Below the pieces are notes generated by a model. It was not told where the DNA came from and did not search any database. It saw only the letters and a program-made list of their open reading frames with translations. The translations under genes were made by a program, and so were the position numbers. From Clostridia bacterium (GTDB lineage: Bacteria; Bacillota; Clostridia; Oscillospirales; CAG-272), in the NCBI GenBank assembly GCA_017503865.1, contig JAFVSI010000047.1:1-54235 (forward strand): a stretch of 54,235 bases of DNA, in the 5' to 3' direction. Positions 42,690-51,143 of this stretch are shown one piece after another (the first letter of the stretch is position 1; each line of letters starts with the position of its first letter).

Positions 42690-44087
42690 TTAAACGTTAA
42701 GAATTGAATCGTATCTCTGATATCTTTCGTAGCACTCGGTGTAATCGTCACCCTTAGGCTCGTAGGACTTGCCGACCTCGATAAGCTTGCACGCATCAAC
42801 GACCGAGGGGAATACTCCCGTAGCTACGCCTGCAAGAATAGCACCGCCAAGACAAGCTGTCTCGGTGTTCTTAAGGGTAACGAGCTTTTTGCCCGTCATA
42901 TCGGATTTTATCTGGCACCAAAGAGGGCTCGTTGCACCACCGCCCATAGCTCTTATCTCGGTAGCTTCAAGATTTAAGTACTCAAGGTTTGAGCGGAGAG
43001 TACAAGCGATTGCTTCCATTACGCTTCTAACAAAGTGTGCACGTGTATGCTCGGTAGTGAGTCCCGTAAAGCTACCGCGTGCGGCAGGATTGTATTTAGG
43101 CATAGTAGAGCCGCAAAGGTAAGGAAGGAATGTTACTCCGTCGCTACCGGGAGCAATCTCCTTTGCTATCTCGTCAAGCTCGCGGAACGAGAAATTCTCA
43201 CAAAGGGCATTCTTAAGCCACTTGAGAGCCATTCCCGCAGTGGGAGACCAAGAGAGAAGGCAGTACTTTCCGTCATAGTTATAGTGGCAAGGAACGATAC
43301 TTGCGGGATCGTATGCGGGAACGTCGTCGTAAGGTGTGAAGATAACCATAGTAGTTCCCGTCATAACGCTGACGATTCCCTTCTCTACAACACCCGCACC
43401 TATAGCACCTGAAACCTGGTCCATAGCACCCGTTGCGACCTTTATTCCCTTATAGTCACCAATATAAACTCCACTGTCGAGAAGCTCGGGAAGCTTAGCG
43501 GCATCAAGTCCGATAAAGTCGAGCATCTCACCCCACCAAGAGTTGTTCTTTATATCAAAATAGATAGTCGACGACTGAAGTGTCTTTTCGGTAACGAATT
43601 TGCCCGTCATCTTGTAGAGTATGTAGTCCTCAAGCAAAAATACCTTTTTGGTTTTCTCCCAGACCTCGGGCTCGTTTCTCTTTACCCAAAGAAGCTTGCA
43701 AGCAGGCCATGTAGCCGTAACCTCAGGCTGTCCCGTTACCTCGTATACCTTCTGTCTGCCGAAATGCTCCTCTATCATAGCCGCCTCAGCGGTAGCACGG
43801 TTGTCGAGCCAAACTATAGCCTTTCTCGTGGGTACGCCGTTCTCGTCGGTGAGAATGAGCGTCTCGCACTGTGTGTCGATAGCAAGTGCGTCAACCTCAA
43901 GCTCAGCAAGTATCTTGTCGACCTCGGTACGTACTATATCCCAATACTTCTCAGCCTCAAACTCTATAATATCACCCTTTGATTCAAGAGTGTAATCGGC
44001 ACAAAGTCTCTTAAGCTCCTCAAGCTTTTCGTTAAAAAGAACCGTCTTTACAGACGTTGTTCCCATATCGATTCCCATTAAATTCAT
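42690..44087 (-). CDS. FGGY-family carbohydrate kinase (xylulokinase-like)
   Basis: The 465-residue protein has the N-terminal ATPase phosphate loop LMGIDMGTTSVKTVLF (about 3-18), sugar contact region AIVWLDNRAT (about 88-97), and the second domain AMDQVSGAIGAGV and RAMGGGATSPLWCQIKSDM. These fit xylulose/gluconate-type FGGY kinases, but the exact pentose or hexose cannot be told. No isomerase or transporter is adjacent to define the pathway. It is convergent with the ABC pair and has an unremarkable upstream region. Confidence 0.85.
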   Translation of the reverse strand: MNLMGIDMGTTSVKTVLFNEKLEELKRLCADYTLESKGDIIEFEAEKYWDIVRTEVDKILAELEVDALAIDTQCETLILTDENGVPTRKAIVWLDNRATAEAAMIEEHFGRQKVYEVTGQPEVTATWPACKLLWVKRNEPEVWEKTKKVFLLEDYILYKMTGKFVTEKTLQSSTIYFDIKNNSWWGEMLDFIGLDAAKLPELLDSGVYIGDYKGIKVATGAMDQVSGAIGAGVVEKGIVSVMTGTTMVIFTPYDDVPAYDPASIVPCHYNYDGKYCLLSWSPTAGMALKWLKNALCENFSFRELDEIAKEIAPGSDGVTFLPYLCGSTMPKYNPAARGSFTGLTTEHTRAHFVRSVMEAIACTLRSNLEYLNLEATEIRAMGGGATSPLWCQIKSDMTGKKLVTLKNTETACLGGAILAGVATGVFPSVVDACKLIEVGKSYEPKGDDYTECYERYQRYDSILNV

Positions 44088-44225
44088 AAGACAAAAATCT
44101 CCTTTTTGTTATTGATTAAATTGTATCACAAGACTAAAGAAAAGTCAATGAAATTGCAAAAACTTGACACACGCGACCAGTTATGGTAAGATGAGATAAA
44201 TAAATTGGTATTTATAGGTACGTTA

Positions 44226-44296
44226 ATGTAAATGCGGGGGAACCGCCTTTTTTAGAAAAATAGCTTCGTCACGACAAAGCCGTCTCTTCCCCCGCA
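44226..44296. repeat. 71-bp hairpin repeat, copy 2
   Basis: By eye it is identical to 27073-27143 except for two bases, one of which weakens the inner GCTTCGTC hairpin. It lies in the 257-bp gap between the FGGY kinase and a small membrane protein; nothing else is seen in that gap. Confidence 0.85.
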
Positions 44297-44344
44297 TGAA
44301 GAACACACTCATAAATCAAAATTAAAAAACTAAAGGAGTAAAAT

Positions 44345-44875
44345 ATGAAAAAGATAATTGAATTTGTTTTATATCTTGTCGGCATACTTTACTTGCCCAC
44401 AATTGTCGTTATGTCGTTTTTGGTCGACCAAAGCGGAAGCTTTTTGGTTTTCCCGCCTTTGCTTGTTTTACTTCTTGTTTTCCTTATGACCATACACTTT
44501 TTCTGTGCATTTCTTGAGCTTGGCTTTACTGTTCTCCGCTTTTTAGAAAAAAAGAAACGCACACAAGGGGAAAGAATACTAAATATCTCTACTGCTTCCA
44601 TTACTGCAATAATACTCGTTTTGGCAATTATTGCCCCCGATAGCATTGACGTTGCCGCAACAGTCCTTTCCGCTGTTCTTGTTATACTTTGGGTGCTTGG
44701 CGATATATTCTTTAAACAGAGAAAATTTTATCCCAAGACATTTAAGAAAAAGTCCTTTTGGATCACCGTCGTTTCTCTTTTTGTTGCCATCAGTATTTTA
44801 GTCGGTGTAACAGGCGGTAAAATTGAGACGGGGAAACCTGATCCCAACGATCCTCTATTAGAAGAAACAAACTAA
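44345..44875 (+). CDS. Small polytopic membrane protein, unknown function
   Basis: The 176-residue protein has about five hydrophobic segments (about 5-25, 34-62, 79-97, 101-122, 137-155) separated by basic loops (EKKKRTQGER, KQRKFYPKTFKKK), so most loops with lysine face the cytoplasm. The short C-terminus is acidic. No family is recognised. It starts after AAAGGAG and ends at its own terminator, so it is a single-gene unit. Confidence 0.65.
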   Translation: MKKIIEFVLYLVGILYLPTIVVMSFLVDQSGSFLVFPPLLVLLLVFLMTIHFFCAFLELGFTVLRFLEKKKRTQGERILNISTASITAIILVLAIIAPDSIDVAATVLSAVLVILWVLGDIFFKQRKFYPKTFKKKSFWITVVSLFVAISILVGVTGGKIETGKPDPNDPLLEETN

Positions 44876-44883
44876 ACAAACAA

Positions 44884-44912
44884 AAAACGGGCGAAAATTC
44901 GCCCGTTTTAAT
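44884..44912. terminator. Bidirectional terminator
   Basis: AAAACGGGCGA (44884-44894) and TCGCCCGTTTT (44899-44909) form a perfect 11-bp stem around AAAT between two convergent genes. Confidence 0.85.
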
Positions 44913-45677
44913 TTATTTATCCTCTTTTTCCATAAGAGCGATAAGCTTTTCGCGGCAGCTGTCAAGAAAAATTCCCCACTCGCGTCCATCAACGAACGCT
45001 TCGCCATCTCCCGCCATAAGTCGCTCGTATTTTTCGTAGGTGTTGTTGTGTCCTATGTGATTGCCGAGAAATACGTCAACCTGCTCGTGCTTTAGCTTTT
45101 CGGTAGAGTCAAGATAATCCATACGAAGTCCGTAGGGCAGCTCCATCTTGTCAAGATATTCACTCACAAGCGTATTAAGTCCCGCTCCGCCGTGAATTCC
45201 TATTTTCTTTCCTTCAAGCGTAAAGAAGAAGGAAAACGCACCCTCGGTGTGTCCGGGAGTTGCAACGCATTTTATGTTGATGTCCCCAAAGCTCAGCACA
45301 TCACCGTCATAAAGGAGAATGTCAGGCTCGAAATACTCCTTAAATTCCATACCAAGCTCCTTCGCGAACGAAAGCTCCTTCTCGCCGTTGGCAGCCGCTC
45401 TGTCGGGTGCACCGAGATAGGTCTTTGCGTGAGTGAGAGAGACAAGCTTTTTCGTAGCACCAAAGTGGTCGATATGTCCGTGCGTGTGTATGATATGGCG
45501 AAGTGAGAAAAGCGAGAGCCCAAGCTTTTCCATACTCTCAATAAGCCTGTCGCAGCCCTCAAGATATCCCGTGTCGACCATTACAAGTCCGTCGGAGGTT
45601 TCAATGATATAGCTTGACGCTCCCTTATCGCCTATACAGTAAAGTCTATCAAAAATTTTAAAGCTCAAATAATCCAT
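44913..45677 (-). CDS. Metallo-beta-lactamase-fold hydrolase
   Basis: The 254-residue cytoplasmic protein has the zinc motif HTHGHIDHFGA (H66, H68, D70, H71), a distal histidine in ATPGHTEGAFSF (about 135-146), an aspartate/glycine strand HGGAGLN, and a C-terminal GNHIGHNNT. This is the glyoxalase II-like class; a hydrolase or quorum-quenching activity cannot be chosen from sequence. The gene is divergent from the sodium-dependent transporter across 176 bp. Confidence 0.8.
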   Translation of the reverse strand: MDYLSFKIFDRLYCIGDKGASSYIIETSDGLVMVDTGYLEGCDRLIESMEKLGLSLFSLRHIIHTHGHIDHFGATKKLVSLTHAKTYLGAPDRAAANGEKELSFAKELGMEFKEYFEPDILLYDGDVLSFGDINIKCVATPGHTEGAFSFFFTLEGKKIGIHGGAGLNTLVSEYLDKMELPYGLRMDYLDSTEKLKHEQVDVFLGNHIGHNNTYEKYERLMAGDGEAFVDGREWGIFLDSCREKLIALMEKEDK

Positions 45678-45853
45678 TATTTCACCGTCTTTTATAATTC
45701 ATTATCAAAATTATAGCACACAAAAAGATGCTTTTCAAGCATATTTCTTCAAAAAATCAGCAAACTATTGCCAAAATAATTGTTTTGTGTTATAATTGAT
45801 AGGATACATTAACAAAATATCCCTAAATACGACATTATAAGGAGAATATATAA

Positions 45854-47236
45854 ATGGAACAGAACAGAAGCTCATTCTCGGGCAAGCTCGGGTTTGTTCT
45901 CGCAGCGGCAGGCTCGGCGGTCGGCCTCGGTAATATATGGCGTTTTCCGTATCTCGCGGCAAAATACGGCGGCGGAATTTTTCTGCTTGTTTATATTGCA
46001 CTTGCAGTGACCTTCGGCTTTGCACTTGCACTAACTGAGATCGCAATAGGAAGAAAGACAAAGCTTAGTCCCATAGGAGCATTTTCTTCTCTCAATAAAA
46101 AATTCTCATTTATCGGTATTCTCGGTTCAATTGTACCTATCATTATCCTTCCCTACTACTCGGTCATAGGCGGTTGGGTTACAAAATATTTTGTTGGGTT
46201 CGTTTCGGGAAATGCCTCTCTTATGGCAGGCGACTCGTATTTCGGTGACTTTATAGGCTCAACAGGAGAGCCCGTATGGTACTTCCTCATTTTTATAGGA
46301 CTTACCGCTCTCATCGTTTTACTCGGTGTTGACAAGGGTATTGAGAAGGTCAGCAAGATAATGATGCCTGCTCTCATACTTCTTATCCTCATTATAACGG
46401 GATATTCCCTTTTCACTCTTGACGGTGCTTGGGAGGGGGTAGTTTATTACATAACTCCCGACTTCTCAAAGTTCTCTGTAATGACGGTAGTTGCCGCAAT
46501 GGGACAGCTCTTCTATTCTATGTCGATAGCGATGGGAATAATGGTAACCTTTGGCTCGTATCTTAAAAAGGACGTAAGCATTGAAAAATCCGTTTATCAA
46601 ATAGAATTCTTTGATATGGGTGTTGCCTTCCTCTCTGCTCTTATGATAGTTCCCGCCGTTTTCGCATTTTCAGGCGGAAATGAGGAAGCTATGAGTCAGA
46701 AGGGTGCGGGACTTATGTTCGAGACTCTTCCTAAGATATTCGACACGATGCCTGGTGGTAATATAATCGGTGCTATCTTCTTCGTGATGGTATTTTTTGC
46801 GGCGATAACATCTTCCATCTCTCTTATGGAGACAGTAGTTTCAACGATAACCGACAAGTTCAAGCTTAACAGAACGCTCAGCTGTCTTGTCGTTTTCCTT
46901 GGAAGTGCCGCTATCGGTCTTGTTTCCGCTTTCGGATACAGCATTTGGGCAGATGTAAAGGTGCTTGGAATGCAGTTCCTTGACCTCTTTGATTTTGCAA
47001 GCAACAGCGTTCTTATGCCGATAGGTGCTTTTGCAACCTCGATATTTGTTGGCTACGTGCTAAAGCCCAAGTCTATAATTGCCGAGGTAGAAGGTCTTGA
47101 CGAAAACGGAAAGCCATATCACACCTTCAGGGCAAAGAAAATGTACTCGATAATCATCAAGTATATCGCCCCGGTGTGCATACTTCTTATCCTTATTTCC
47201 TCGGTGCTTGACGCACTTGGAATAGTTAAGATTTAA
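45854..47236 (+). CDS. Sodium-dependent neurotransmitter-symporter family (NSS) transporter
   Basis: The 460-residue protein has the NSS start LGFVLAAAGSAVGLGNIWRFPYLA (about 11-34), whose GSAVGLGN unwound helix binds substrate and sodium, plus 11-12 helices overall. A conserved GGWV segment (about 102-105) is also typical. Bacterial members move amino acids with sodium; specificity is not predictable. It starts after AAGGAG and is a single-gene unit closed by a strong terminator. Confidence 0.9.
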   Translation: MEQNRSSFSGKLGFVLAAAGSAVGLGNIWRFPYLAAKYGGGIFLLVYIALAVTFGFALALTEIAIGRKTKLSPIGAFSSLNKKFSFIGILGSIVPIIILPYYSVIGGWVTKYFVGFVSGNASLMAGDSYFGDFIGSTGEPVWYFLIFIGLTALIVLLGVDKGIEKVSKIMMPALILLILIITGYSLFTLDGAWEGVVYYITPDFSKFSVMTVVAAMGQLFYSMSIAMGIMVTFGSYLKKDVSIEKSVYQIEFFDMGVAFLSALMIVPAVFAFSGGNEEAMSQKGAGLMFETLPKIFDTMPGGNIIGAIFFVMVFFAAITSSISLMETVVSTITDKFKLNRTLSCLVVFLGSAAIGLVSAFGYSIWADVKVLGMQFLDLFDFASNSVLMPIGAFATSIFVGYVLKPKSIIAEVEGLDENGKPYHTFRAKKMYSIIIKYIAPVCILLILISSVLDALGIVKI

Positions 47237-47240
47237 AATA

Positions 47241-47280
47241 AAAAAAGAATGGCAAACCTCTTGGTTTGCCATTCTTTTTT
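47241..47280. terminator. Bidirectional terminator after the NSS gene
   Basis: An 18-bp perfect stem (47241-47258 and 47263-47280, inner GGCAAACC / GGTTTGCC) is flanked by A6 and T6 tracts. Its last base overlaps the stop codon of the convergent creatininase-like gene. Confidence 0.9.
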
Positions 47281-48146
47281 TACTGCTTGTCGCTCCACTC
47301 CTTGTGGTATTCCTCGCAGGCTGTATCTTCCTTTATTAGCTTAAAAGCCTCGGCAAGTCTCTCTACCGTGAGCTTTACAAATGCACGTCCTATACGCTCG
47401 TTGTTGCCGTCGTGCTCGTCAGACGAAAGCGAGTTGGGGTAGTCTGCCATCCAGCCGAAGGGAGTGTAAAAACCTGCTTCAGAAAGGTGTGACAGGCGGT
47501 TTACGTTCTTTCCGCTGACGTCGTTAAGTCTTGACATATCGCAAAGCTCGGGGAAAAGACCGAGAGAGATAGCCGTCTCTCCAAAGCAGCCGTGTCCCGA
47601 TGCGGTTCTGTTCTCTACGTTGTGTCTTATTGCCGCAATGTCCTCATCGGTGAGCTCCGAGAAAACGTCGGGACGCTCGCCCGCCTCTATCATATCAAGT
47701 AACTTCTTCATAGGAAGGCTTGCCGTGCCAAGACGGTAAATAAAGACCATATAGTCCTTCTTTTTATAAAGAGTGCTACGTGCAAAATTGTTGAGCATAG
47801 CAATGTTTCCGCCGTGACCGTTGACGATAACTATCTTCTTTATGCCGTTTCTCGCCATCTCGTCACAGGTCTCTGTAAGTATATCAAAAATAAGCTTTGA
47901 GGAGAAGATTACAGTTCCCTTGAACTCGCCCGCACCCTGCTTTTCACCAAAATACATATAAGGGAAAACGATAGCCGGCTCTTTCTCTGCCGCAAGTCTT
48001 GAAAGCTCTCCTACCTGATAGGTGTCATTTCCGAGAGGAAGGTGACGTCCGTGATGCTCAATGCAACCAACGGGAAGGATACCAACGCCCTTCGCCTCTT
48101 CAACCGCTTTTTCAAAGTCACCCGATAAAATATCTGTCCAAAGCAT
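47280..48146 (-). CDS. Creatininase-family amidohydrolase
   Basis: The 288-residue protein has the metal-binding blocks of the family: GCIEHHGRHLPLGNDTYQ (about 27-44, glutamate and histidines with aspartate), IVNGHGGNIAMLNNFAR (about 106-122) and SGHGCFGETAISLGLFPE (about 183-200). Members open cyclic amides, including creatinine and formylaminopyrimidine in cofactor breakdown. Which substrate applies here is open. It starts after AAAGGAG and appears monocistronic. Confidence 0.85.
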   Translation of the reverse strand: MLWTDILSGDFEKAVEEAKGVGILPVGCIEHHGRHLPLGNDTYQVGELSRLAAEKEPAIVFPYMYFGEKQGAGEFKGTVIFSSKLIFDILTETCDEMARNGIKKIVIVNGHGGNIAMLNNFARSTLYKKKDYMVFIYRLGTASLPMKKLLDMIEAGERPDVFSELTDEDIAAIRHNVENRTASGHGCFGETAISLGLFPELCDMSRLNDVSGKNVNRLSHLSEAGFYTPFGWMADYPNSLSSDEHDGNNERIGRAFVKLTVERLAEAFKLIKEDTACEEYHKEWSDKQ

Positions 48147-48281
48147 TTTTACAATCTCCTTTTTTTGCTTTTAAAATCACTATTGAAATCCCTTTTCAGC
48201 CCTCACAGCTTACCGCCATTCTATCACCCAATAATTAACTAATATCCGCTTTTGTGTGAATTTTATGTTAATAAAGAATTG

Positions 48282-48321
48282 TTCAAATTTTGCAAACGAA
48301 GTTTCTACCTTTAGGTAATTT
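48282..48321. repeat. Dispersed 40-bp repeat, copy C
   Basis: This matches copies A and B over 40 bases, with G in place of the first T. As at the other sites, a GC-rich block follows after a short linker containing GTTTGCGTAAAA. Confidence 0.85.
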
Positions 48322-48673
48322 AGCGGTTAGTTAGTTTGCGTAAAATACGGGGCGTCGAGGTAGCGAAGCGGCACGAGGGTAATGAATGACAACCCTGTGC
48401 GGTTGTCAGAACCCGAGTGTGACCGAACCGCAGTAGACCGTCGCCCCCTACACGTCCTTGTGCCCGCCCAGCGCACGAAGGGCGGAACAAGGGCTGCGTT
48501 AGCGACTTTGCTTGTTGCTATATTTCATCTCAATATCCGCGTCTGAGCGGATATTGAATTGCTTTCTTCCCCCTATATCCTTAAAAATGTATGAGAAGTT
48601 TTGGGAGCTCGAACCCTTTTGGGGAAGGGTTCGAAAAAACCTAACACAAACTAACTCCCCTATAAATACCAAA
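48322..48673. other. Structured, gene-free GC-rich block
   Basis: This stretch contains no credible gene. It opens with AGTTAGTTTGCGT (48329-48341), and the complement occurs at the other end with one difference (48644-48656), giving outer inverted repeats. Inside are a GGGGCGTCGAGG / CGTCGCCCC pairing, a perfect 10-bp hairpin (CAATATCCGC / GCGGATATTG, 48531-48556) and another (TCGAACCCTT / AAGGGTTCGA, 48609-48634). It could be a non-coding RNA or a transposable palindromic element related to the one at 27061. Confidence 0.45.
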
Positions 48674-49549
48674 TTAAATATCAACGCCAAGAAGTGTCTT
48701 TGCAAGTATTCCTACGAAGAAGGAAATAATAGCAACACCGAAGCTTATAAGCGTCATTTCAAGGAAACGCGAGAGGAAGGGCTGATCCTTCGCAACCGAC
48801 GTATAATAAGTAAATCCCGAGATAATAGCAACTATTATTACGAGCATACAAGCGAGTGCTACGATGCCGTTGCTGAGAAGCAGATACGGAAGCACGAGGA
48901 GCACGACCGTTAAAAGATACGCAATTCCCGTATAAGAGCAGGATTTGAGTGCATCGTTTCTTCCCTCGCTCTTTGCCGAGAGAAATTCACTCGATGCCAT
49001 CGAGAAGGTAGCGGAAATTCCAACTATAAGTCCCGAAAGAGCGACGTGTCTTGTGCTACCAAGTGCGAAAGTAAATCCCGCAAGGCTACCTGCAAGCTCA
49101 ACGAGTGCGTCGCTGAGTCCAAGCACCATACTTCCCACGTACTGAAGACTCTCCTCGTCAAGCATATCGAGAAGTGCCGCCTCGTGCTCTTCTTCTTGCT
49201 CACGGATAAAAATGCTCTCGGGCACTTCCTCGGCAAGCTTTTCGTACTGACTTTGAGCTCCCTCTTCGCCTCGCTCCATAAGCTTTACAGCAAAGGTGAA
49301 GCCGAGAATTCTCGCTATAAAGGTGTATTTAAAGACCTTCGCTTTCTGCGGCTTCATATCTATTCCCGTATATTTGTGCCAGATTTCGTAATGAGAGTGC
49401 TCCTCGTTTGCGAGACGTTCGAGCGTTTTTTTATTTTCCTCGCCCTTTGCAAATTTTGCTATTTTCTTGTAGATTACACTCTCAGTCAACTCGTTTTGCT
49501 GCATTTTTTTAATTAGCGAGAGTGATTTTTCCGATATTTTGTTTTCCAT
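48674..49549 (-). CDS. Ferritin-like/VIT1 fusion, iron or manganese membrane transporter
   Basis: ATG 49549 follows GAGGTG; the TTG 12 bases before overlaps that site. The 291-residue protein has an N-terminal ferritin/rubrerythrin-like four-helix part (about 1-125) with di-iron type residues (NEEHSHYEIWH and IREQEEEHEAAL), then a CCC1/VIT1 transporter part (about 130-290) with five helices and the conserved GLSDALVELAGSLAGFTFAL. In such fusions, like MbfA, the ferritin domain senses or hands iron to the exporter. It stands alone. Confidence 0.85.
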   Translation of the reverse strand: MENKISEKSLSLIKKMQQNELTESVIYKKIAKFAKGEENKKTLERLANEEHSHYEIWHKYTGIDMKPQKAKVFKYTFIARILGFTFAVKLMERGEEGAQSQYEKLAEEVPESIFIREQEEEHEAALLDMLDEESLQYVGSMVLGLSDALVELAGSLAGFTFALGSTRHVALSGLIVGISATFSMASSEFLSAKSEGRNDALKSCSYTGIAYLLTVVLLVLPYLLLSNGIVALACMLVIIVAIISGFTYYTSVAKDQPFLSRFLEMTLISFGVAIISFFVGILAKTLLGVDI

Positions 49550-49604
49550 AAGACACCTCAAAAAGTTTTTTAATTATACAATATTATTTTTATAATACAA
49601 TAAG

Positions 49605-50696
49605 TTACAGGATAGCGGTAAAGTTTTCAAGTCCGCCGTTCACAAACACCTCGACGAGATAGCCGTCGCGAAGAATTTTAATATCGTTTATCTCGCCCTC
49701 GTAAACGACAGGCTCTCTGCCCTGACGCTCTATATAAAATCCCTTTTCGGTACGGACAACGCTCTCGTCCTCCTCCCGAAGCAGGTGCCACGTCTCCTCT
49801 ACGGGATAAAGATAAACCTTGCCGTCAATAAGCTTTACTTCCTTTGGCACAGAAAGACAGCCGATATTCTTCTCGGCAAAGCCCTTGTATCGCCACCCCG
49901 ATGCCCACGAGATAAGTATGTTTCTTCCCTTATCGTCAAGGAACACCTGCCCCGCGTACTGGTCGGGGCCCTTGTCAACCTCGGCAGAAATCTCTTCTAC
50001 GTATTTACCGTCAACAAAACTGCCGTATTTTATCGAAAAATAGTGCTTTGCTCCGTGTGGACAGACAGATGCCGCGAGTAAATACTTATCCCCTGCCGCA
50101 CAGAGAGAAGGACACTCGGCATACATACATCCGTCCCACTCGCTCATAATACCAGAATACTTCCAATTCAACAGGTCGTCGCTCTCGTAAAGGAGAAGTC
50201 TTGCCTTCTTGCTCTCGACGTGTCCCGTTGCCATAACGAGATAATACTTACCGTCAATGAAGCAAACTGCGGGGTCTCGGAAATCGGAGCCGCCGTCGGC
50301 AGGATAGCTATCAATTACGGGATTGCCCGAATACTTCTCGAAATTAATTCCGTCGGTGGAATAGGCAACACTTACCGTCTGTATTTTTTCCTTTGTACGA
50401 ACAGAGGCGTAAAACAGATAAAGAACGTCGTCCTTAACTATTGCCGTACCCGACCAGCAGCCGTTCTCGTCATAGTCACAATCGGGACAAAGAGCTATCG
50501 GCAACTCCTCAAAGCTCAAAAAATCCTTTGTCCGTGCGTGTCCCCAGTGCATAGGCTCTTGCCAAGGAATTTCATAGTTTGGAGCGTGCTGATAAAAAAT
50601 GTGATAATATCCCTTAAAATATATAAGTCCGTTAGGATCGTTTATCCAGCCCCTACGGGGCTTGAAATGATGCTTTAATTTCTGTAAATAATCCAT
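49605..50696 (-). CDS. GH32 beta-fructosidase/sucrose-6-phosphate hydrolase, short form
   Basis: The 363-residue protein has the nucleophile motif GWINDPNG (D20), transition-state stabiliser FRDP (D141) and general acid AECPS (E194), all three in the five-blade propeller (about 8-285). The C-terminal beta-sandwich is cut to about 75 residues but keeps the family end EVFVNGGLENFTA. Normal enzymes are about 450-490 residues. There is no signal peptide, so it acts on sucrose, fructans or their phosphates inside the cell. No PTS or regulator gene is nearby. Confidence 0.85.
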   Translation of the reverse strand: MDYLQKLKHHFKPRRGWINDPNGLIYFKGYYHIFYQHAPNYEIPWQEPMHWGHARTKDFLSFEELPIALCPDCDYDENGCWSGTAIVKDDVLYLFYASVRTKEKIQTVSVAYSTDGINFEKYSGNPVIDSYPADGGSDFRDPAVCFIDGKYYLVMATGHVESKKARLLLYESDDLLNWKYSGIMSEWDGCMYAECPSLCAAGDKYLLAASVCPHGAKHYFSIKYGSFVDGKYVEEISAEVDKGPDQYAGQVFLDDKGRNILISWASGWRYKGFAEKNIGCLSVPKEVKLIDGKVYLYPVEETWHLLREEDESVVRTEKGFYIERQGREPVVYEGEINDIKILRDGYLVEVFVNGGLENFTAIL

Positions 50697-50788
50697 ACTT
50701 TCACCTACAAATGCTCTATAAGTTTAATATACAATAAAAGATAAAAATTGTCAACAAACGGTCATAAAATATTTTTTTTAAAAACCTA

Positions 50789-50840
50789 TTGACAAGTGCT
50801 GTTTCTCGTGATATAATACATTTAACAATTAAGTTAAATG
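50789..50840 (+). promoter_or_regulatory. Promoter and operator of the SdpR-SdpI operon
   Basis: A perfect TTGACA (50789-50794) and a perfect TATAAT (50812-50817) are 17 bp apart. Immediately downstream, CATTTAAC (50819-50826) and GTTAAATG (50833-50840) form an inverted repeat, with a third half-site TTAAATG after it. This is the expected autoregulatory site for the ArsR-type protein. Confidence 0.85.
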
Positions 50841-50861
50841 TTAAATGAAAGGACAAAACAT

Positions 50862-51143
50862 ATGGGACTTCAAAACACCTTAAAGGCTCTTTCGGATCCT
50901 ATACGCCGAGAAATTCTCAATCTTTTGAAAAAAGGAAGAATGTCTGCGGGCGATATAGTCGACCACTTCTCTGTAACGGGTGCATCTATTTCAAGACATC
51001 TTTCAGTCTTAAAGGATGCCGACCTCATACGTGATAAGCGAGAGGGCAAATTTATTTATTACGAGCTTAATGCCTCGGTACTTGAAGAAATAATGCTGTT
51101 TATAGCAGATTTGAAAGGAGATAACGGTAATGATCAAGAATAA
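50862..51143 (+). CDS. ArsR-family autorepressor (SdpR-like)
   Basis: ATG 50862 follows AAAGGAC; the ATG at 50838 lies inside the operator. The 93-residue winged-helix protein starts LQNTLKALSDPIRREILNLLKKGRMSAGDIVDHF with recognition helix VTGASISRHLSVLKDADLI and wing REGKFIYYELN. No metal-binding cysteines of ArsR/SmtB are present, so it is SdpR-like: in B. subtilis SdpR is held at the membrane by SdpI when toxin is present. It overlaps the SdpI gene by 14 bases. Confidence 0.9.
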   Translation: MGLQNTLKALSDPIRREILNLLKKGRMSAGDIVDHFSVTGASISRHLSVLKDADLIRDKREGKFIYYELNASVLEEIMLFIADLKGDNGNDQE

